Part shown: positions 58,025 through 64,000 of the stretch, piece after piece | Numbering within the stretch: the first letter of the stretch is position 1 | How the letters are laid out: every line of letters starts with the position of its first letter | Origin: Diphasiastrum complanatum | Lineage: Eukaryota > Streptophyta > Lycopodiopsida > Lycopodiales > Lycopodiaceae | Assembly: GCA_029204225.1 (NCBI GenBank) | Contig: CM055100.1 | Span: forward strand, 50,081,083 to 50,145,082 | Length of the DNA stretch: 64,000 nucleotides | Direction of reading: 5' to 3' | Program-made: the position numbers and the translations under genes | Notes under the pieces: generated by a model | Databases searched by the model: none | The model's input: only the letters and a program-made list of their open reading frames with translations | Told to the model about the DNA's origin: nothing

Positions 58025-58607
58025 TTATTGCATGTGCATGAGATACTCCTCTCGAAGGCTTTGAATGGCCTCTTCAAAGGATTTACCTGTAAGAACAAGT
58101 CGCATGTAGATGATGGAGGGTGGTAGTGCTCGCAGCAGGTACGTAAGTTTCTCCTCCTTGGGAGTTATTCTACCTGCACTTTGTAGAGCACTAAACAAAG
58201 ATTGTAACTTGAAAAGAAAAGTATCACAATCTGAAATTCCATCCCACTTTAAACTAGTAAGCTGCTCAAACAGATATAAGATTTGAGTTTGTGATTTGGA
58301 CTCAAATCTTCGAGCAAGTTCATCCCACATCTCCTTTGCTATAGCAGAATCGGCAACAATGAGAAAGATATCTTCCGAAACGGTTTGGGAAATAATTACT
58401 TTAGCTTTCGAATCTGCATGCAACCAGGCGTGAAGATCTTTTAAATCTATTTATTACATCAGGTACATGCGGTTTGGGAATAGTCCCATCAACATAAGGC
58501 CATAGCTTCTCAGCTTGCAAGATCAGTCGAGTCTTTGATCTCCATGCAGGATAGTTGGATCCATCTAGGATCGTTGTCCTTGCCTGAAAATTAGAAGTAG
58601 AAGCCAT
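58025..58607 (-). pseudogene. Copia J gag, frameshifted
   Basis: MASTSNFQARTTILDGSNYP, AEKLWPYVDGTIPKPHVPD, then a frameshift in TTTAAAAG (near 58440) into HADSKAKVIISQTVSEDIFL, AKEMWDELARRFESKSQTQI and TPKEEKLTYLLRALPPS. Typical copia gag, no zinc knuckle retained. Confidence 0.85.
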
Positions 58608-58621
58608 TGCTCTGATACCAC

Positions 58622-59552
58622 TGTCAGTGACATGCAATCAACATGCAAGCAAATATAGTGACATGCAATCAACATGCAAGCAACTGTGGAAACATGCAAG
58701 CAATTTGAAGAATTCTAGAGGCATGCATACAAAATGCATGGACTAGTACTTGCACATGCAAACGGAAATTGCTAGCAAATTGTAATTTTGTTGACATGCA
58801 ATGAATAGGTCAAACTTTGAATCTGCTGGCTATGGAGGACAGCGAGCAAGATGAAGAGGATGCGAGCAGAAATTTGCATGAAACTTCGTCAGAAACTTGC
58901 TACACAAACTAAAATGATAGTATATGCTGTAAGGAGCATTCTAACATCACTAATTCTGGATCACGAATGCTTGTTGTCCATGAATTTCCAGCAAGAAGAA
59001 ATTTACATTAGCAAGAATACAAAGCAACAAATCAGATCCAACAAGACACCAATCTAGGATAGCATTACACTAGCATTAATTAGCAAGAGATTCTACCACA
59101 AAAAGCAAATCACAAGAGCATATGTGAGAAGAAATCTCTCTCTCTCCAAATGTGCGCCCATCTAGGAGGAGGAGGTATCATTTATAGAATGGAAACAAAT
59201 GATATGTGATGTACATGGCTTCCAAGTGTCAAAAGTAGGTGAAATAGGTGTCCCACATGCTAAGCATGCACTTTCTCTCTTCATGCAATGATTGGGCCAC
59301 AAGTTTCCTATATAGGAAAAATGCGCCCTCCTACAACATAAGAAAATTCCAGCATATAGTTGGTAGCACGTAAAATTGCCCCCTAGGGTCCCATGTACAA
59401 CTTATGGGCCTACTCAAGGTTTTAAAACCTTTACAATAAATTTTTATAATGCTTACAAACTTGGTAAGCCTATTTAAACTTTGAGAGAATACAACGCAAA
59501 TTAAAATTGTGTGGCGCTAAAATACATGGTGAAATTGATCAAACTTAAACCA
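58622..59552 (-). repeat. Copia J 5' LTR
   Basis: 931 bp; plus-strand ends TGTCAGTGACATGC...CTTAAACCA. Confidence 0.85.
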
Positions 59553-62096
59553 TAACATATGTCTATGATATATGAATCATTGGATGTGGTCATGTGTACC
59601 CTTGGGAAGGTGGGAAATGAAATATGGCCAATGTGTTCACTATTCACAACATTTGAGAGTACGAAGATGAGTGACAACCCTGCCCATAAAATCTCAAGAG
59701 AGGATGCAAATGCTAAGCATGAGTATCTCTCGTCTCCCATATTTGCATCCCAAAACTCCAAGACTCCTTATACATACATGATTGATCAACCTAAAGATAG
59801 CCTCCGCTTGAATAGGAGACATGATGAGCTCAGCTAGAATTTGATGTGTGATTGGAAAGCTTTGCTCAAATCATATGCAAAGACATGGAGACCTAGTGAC
59901 TTGATAGACAAGCCCACTCAGATTGGTAAGCCTCATTTATCGTGTCTATGTTACACACATAGATATGGGTGTAACCATGGTGTCAAAAATGACATTTACT
60001 CCTAGCATCCCGTATATGCCACCTAAAACAAAACTTCTCTAAGCTAACTAGGGAAGATTGTCCCTAATCAATCAGTAATTACATGTTTTATACTAAAGAC
60101 ATGTGCAAAGGATGACCATCTCGTGTCAAGATGTGTTGTTGCATAAAGGATCTAGATGTATTATAAACAGGTACGCTTAGGCAAATAAACATACTAGTAG
60201 ATAGATTAACATAAAGAGATTGAGGTAGGTAGACATATTGAGGCACATTCGCAGACGAATATAGGTAGATAGAGAGGCATAGGCTTGGGGTCCAGGCATA
60301 AATATGAAAAAGGGGGAGGTTTGTAAGATAAATCCTAGACTCTAACCTCGATTGCAAAGGTGCGGTCAAATCAGATCAAATCGAATCTTTCATACATCCC
60401 CTCCTCTTGGTACTGGTGGCCCTTCTCAAAAGACTAGAATTTGAGGCAAATTCACTCAAAAGTTAGGTTTCTTTTTTCTTGATTACTTTACGTTGTTCCA
60501 TCCGTACGGGATGTGTTCTCTTTTGCAATTGACTATATCTCCTCTCCTCAACCAAGTCTTATTATGGTGGTTGTCAAATTCCCCAATAAAAAATCTCTTG
60601 ATATTTGAAAGATTATATCAAATAAGAAATCATCATTAGCATCAAATTTTTTATTGCTACAGTAGGCCTTGAAGAAAAAAATCTGACCATTTTGAATGAA
60701 CTAACATAAATTATTCCAGCCTTAAGCTCATATCATTGACATCCATCTCAAGTTTGCATTGGCAACCTCTTCATTTGATAAGAGGAAAGTTCATACAAGT
60801 GCTTGCCACTCAAGGTAGTTTGTAGAGTGAAATTATAAAGTCTCATTGTATGTTATGGAAGTTACACTAGAAATGAATTTTAGTACATGGCATTCCAAGA
60901 TGTCCAAAAGATGTGTTAGCCTAATACAACAATAGATCTAAGCTCCCCATGGCTCCAAACATGTATGAGATGCACCAATTACAAGTTTAGCGTTAAACAT
61001 ATAGTTGAACAACCTAACTTCCTCGTGCATCATATGCTCAAATGAAAATATGGATTTGCAAAGCCACAATTGATCTAGATCATGTAAAAGCAACTTACTT
61101 TTTTGATGAAGTCCTTGTAGACCGAGAGTACGGGTTCCATGTTTTTTGCATGCATTTGTAGACGAAGCTTGGCCTATAAACAGCATATTCAAGGATTTTT
61201 TTGGAAGTCAAAAAACTTCCCCTTGGGATCAGATAATGTTCGTTGAAAAACCTCACAAAATCAAAAACTTGGGATCTCAAATTACACAAAAATAAGAGAA
61301 CCACACGAAAAAAGAATTTCCTGAGAAAATCTTCAACAAGTAGCCAAAAATAGTATGTGATATAGTTAAACCCCCCACATACACCATCGCCCCCTAACCC
61401 CTACCACTTCACTTTACTGCATAGATGATCTTGTCTATAGTATGATGATGACTTCACTTCATCTCTGAAGTACACAATCGAGGATCTTAGCCTTTCTAAC
61501 TAGATCTTAGTTATGCAATTTCTAAAATTTTACTCCACGGCTAGTTGCAGCAAGCATGCCATTATAAAGATATGCTAGAAACCTTTGTGGAACATACTTT
61601 TCTGATAAAAATTTGAAATAGAAAAGCCATCTTAGACCTGTACCCCCTAAAAATCAAATCCTTCAAAGGAAATGCTTTTGGTCTTTTTCATGAAGCATCA
61701 TTTAGATGAAATGCGCATATAGAAGCAGAACAATTTGCCACATCACCTACTTTTCAGTATCTAAAAATTGTGAGGACTCTATTGTTCAGCATAGAAGTGT
61801 TTCAAAGAAATTTCACCACCAATGATGGTATTCATATAAATAAAATAGTATAGGAGGCGAAAGATTAGGGCATGGGCATGTCTGCCATTGAAAAGTCACC
61901 AACCCATCATAATGCTATTGAAATATAATAACTGCATGTTGGGTCCAAGTGGCCAAGTGTGCATGCCATGTGGCATAAGACTCAAATTCGTGATGACACC
62001 TCAATAGTTTCTAAATATGTAAGGGAGGATTCATCCTCAAGAAGGCCCATGCAAACCCCCCCCCCCCTCTCTCCCCCTCTCTCTCTCTCTCTCTCC
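59553..62096. other. Unassigned sequence
   Basis: No supported gene or element over 2.5 kb. Two C-runs and a CT stretch at 62058-62094 lead into the LINE-like ORF. Confidence 0.3.
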
Positions 62097-63420
62097 ATGG
62101 GTCCTCCCTCCACTGCTGCTCGCAGACCCTCTCGCTCTCCTACCCTCGCTGCCACTGCCACCTCAAACCCCCCCCCCCTCGCTGATTCCTCACCCCCCCT
62201 CGCTGACTCTCCACCTCCCCTTGCTGATTCTCCAGCCCCCCTCGCTACAGTCGCTACAGCTCTACCCCTCGCTGCCCTCGCTGATGATTGCCTCACTGAC
62301 TGCTCCACCCTCGCTGATGGTTGCTCACCCTCGCCAACTACCTCGCTGACTGCCCCACCCCTACTCTCCCTCGCTGATGGCTGCTCACCTCGCTAACTAC
62401 TTGCTGACTGCCCCACCCCTACTCTCCCTCACTGATGGCTCACCACTCACCCTCGCTGATGGCCCATCACCCACCCTCGCTAATTGCCCACTCCCCACGA
62501 TCGTTGATGGCTCGCTGCCTGCTGATGCTGATGTGTCACCACCCCCTGCCACGCAAGCAGAATGCCCGCCAATTCCACCATTTTTTGTCCATTCTGCTCC
62601 TACTCCCGATTCTGCTCCTCTTCCGTCTTCTGACCCCATCCTTCCCACACCGACCATTGCTCACTCCTCTTCCTTCCCGGCACCACAGCCTATAGCAAAT
62701 ATCCCATATATGCCTTCTAGATCAACCGAACTTTTTTCTTCGTGGCAAATCGATCAAATCAAGGCAGAATTCTAGACTTTGCGGCATGAAATCTCACAGT
62801 TGAAAGGAACGGTTACCTCTTTGATCAATGAGAAGAACATATTGCGGTCCAAGGTTGCATCACTCGAACAATCCATCGGGATCAAGCAGGCCGCAGCTTC
62901 GGAATCCACCACCAATATGATACGGGACTAGAAACTATGATAGAGAAGCAACAAGAAGAGGCCCTTTCTTGGGCATCTGTATTGAAAAAGGGCACCAAAC
63001 CAAGCGCTCCCATCTCCTCGGTTATCTCAGCCACCATCTCGGAAGAGAAATCTCGAGACCAAAAAGCCCACAACATTAGAGTTCGCGAGATCCCAGATAC
63101 ACAGGATGCCTTGGCTGAAGCCCAACGCTTTCTCGACACCACTCTCGGGCACAGGACAGAGGGATTGGATATCGCATGGAGGACCACTAGAGATGCAGCC
63201 ACACTCATTATCCGTTTCACTTCCCTTGAGAGTTGCCGAGATGCTATGCGGTGCAGAGCTAAGCTATGAGGTACCACTATCTATATGGATGACGACCTCA
63301 CATATATCCAGGTGGAGGAGAGGCGTAAGGCCTTTCAGGCAGCCCGTGAGTCTAGCAGAAGAGTCATTTATCGAGATGGACGAGTGCGCTTTCTTGACAG
63401 CACTCCTAGCAGCTCCCAGT
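62097..63420 (+). pseudogene. LINE-like ORF1 protein remnant
   Basis: A Pro/Ala/Asp-rich N-terminus with LADSPPP-type repeats (62179-62470) is followed by a coiled-coil-like block RHEISQLKGTVTSLINEKNI, VASLEQSI (62780-62880). Next is an RRM-like stretch with IRVREIPDTQDALAEAQRFL, DIAWRTTRDAATLIIRFTS (63075-63250), and a C-terminal block YMDDDLTYIQVEERRKAF, RRVIYRDGRVRFLDS. That order (disordered N-term, coiled coil, RRM, then D-DLT--Q--RR) is the layout of L1-type ORF1 RNA-binding proteins. Frameshifts near 62385 and 62930 and stops at 62773 and 63267 break it. The downstream ORF2 (endonuclease/RT) is missing; gypsy sequence on the other strand follows at ~63.43 kb. Confidence 0.5.
62179..62241 (+). 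repeat. Three tandem 21-bp units in the LINE-like ORF
   Basis: CTCGCTGATTCCTCACCCC-type unit repeated three times, encoding LADS-PP. Looser copies and a ~57-bp duplication continue to 62470. Confidence 0.75.
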
Positions 63421-63439
63421 GTTAGGAATTTGGGGTCCC

Positions 63440-64000
63440 CAGGTTCGGGAGTGCCCCGGGGTTTTAAAATCAATGTGCAAACTATCAGATTTACTAAAGA
63501 ACCACTCATAGCTTAAAATTACGTCCGATTGGCCCAAGTTTAGAACATGGAAATTAATTTTCTCAACGTGGCCTTGAAGATCCAGCTCCAATTCCGGAAC
63601 CCTTACATCAAAAACTTCAGTATCTGCACCTAATGCAAGCTTAACCACATATCTATGGTCACTTGGCTTGGTAGGTACCTAGAGTTTCTGCACTAGTCGA
63701 GAGTTAATAAAGTTATGCATATTGCCTGAATCAAACAATACATTCACATCTTTCCCTAACAACTTGCCCCTTACTCGAAACAAATTGTGAGGACCAAAAG
63801 ACAATGTATTGAATTGACATTCACAAGTACATATGGCCCGCCTTGCCACAATTAAAACATAGCCCTTGTTTAAAGGCATCTCTGACTGATGACTTAGGTA
63901 TTTTCTTCAATTTCTTCCCTGATTTGGTTTTTTGATAAGCCATTCCTTCAAATTCATCAAAAAACTTTTTTGACTTCTTTCACAGTCGGAAATTTGTTGA
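63440..64000 (-). mobile_element. Gypsy K: gag end and protease
   Basis: Minus reading from the window edge: LCFNCGKAGHMY (CCHC knuckle, frame-shifted at the last Cys), KLLGKDVNVLFDSGNMHNFI (aspartic protease, DSG) and SDVILSYEWFFSKSDSLHID (the DVILG--WL-----ID motif). A stop lies near 63680. The element extends beyond the window. Confidence 0.7.

Larger units (their letters stand above)
56472..59552 (-). mobile_element. Copia J: internally deleted and rearranged element
   Basis: Two direct LTRs (56472-57476 and 58622-59552) flank only 1.1 kb. Left to right the interior holds a polypurine complement, the RNase H end (minus), a protease fragment on the plus strand and gag (minus), then the primer-binding site complement GCTCTGATACCA (58609-58620). 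Integrase and RT are gone. No clear target duplication. Confidence 0.85.

Noticed and set aside
61982-62657. Minus-strand Gly/Arg/Ala-rich frames (GESARGG repeats)
   Set aside because: Antisense shadow of the Pro/Ala/Asp-rich repeats of the plus-strand LINE-like ORF1.

Overview
This window looks like nuclear DNA of a land plant with a large, transposon-rich genome. The evidence is a plant-type multi-exon gene of the PAR1 (photoassimilate-responsive) family, plant-style Ty1/copia elements primed by initiator tRNA-Met, Ty3/gypsy elements, CACTA-like remnants and long CT/TA/CA microsatellites. I cannot resolve the lineage from sequence alone; a fern, lycophyte, gymnosperm or other large-genome plant would all fit. 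No rRNA, tRNA, CRISPR array or prokaryotic gene was seen.

Only one gene appears intact: the PAR1-family secreted Cys-rich protein at 6466-7328 (four exons, 174 aa). Three further stretches look like broken cellular-type genes. (1) 2071-3440, minus strand: a spliced gene ending in a ubiquitin-like fold, with several stops and frameshifts. (2) A divergent histone H3 whose N-terminal half lies at 9319-9483 and C-terminal half at 22551-22745, separated by 13 kb of nested transposons. (3) A SET-domain remnant (29779-30707) and a Ulp1/SENP-type protease remnant (30936-31454), both minus strand. A single kinase-like terminal exon (44954-45067) may be a fourth.

Layout. 1-1.3 kb: 3' end of a DNA element, copy 1. 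2-3.4 kb: ubiquitin-like pseudogene. 6-7.4 kb: PAR1. 8.3-9 kb: gypsy integrase remnant. 9.3-22.7 kb: the split histone H3 gene. It is interrupted by copia D (LTR pieces 9484-9856 and 22157-22544), which holds gypsy G1 (11.8-22.1 kb) and copia L, and G1 in turn is interrupted by near-complete copia A (14561-20792, 737-bp LTRs, target duplication). 22.7-26.4 kb: hypothetical exons around a fold-back repeat. 26.4-28.1 kb: copia C. 29.5-31.5 kb: SET and Ulp1 remnants. 32.4-34.7 kb: copia B. 34.7-36.2 kb: copy 2 of the DNA element. 37-42 kb: CACTA-like and copia fragments. 42.8-43.5 kb: a MITE. 45.9-48.5 kb: gypsy I. 49.6-54.6 kb: copia G joined to gypsy H. 56.5-59.6 kb: internally deleted and rearranged copia J. 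62-63.4 kb: LINE-like ORF1. 63.4-64 kb: gypsy gag/protease remnant.

The genes do not form an operon or pathway. What links them is transposon history: serial insertion, truncation and recombination have broken most coding sequence, and the order of events at the histone H3 locus can be read directly.
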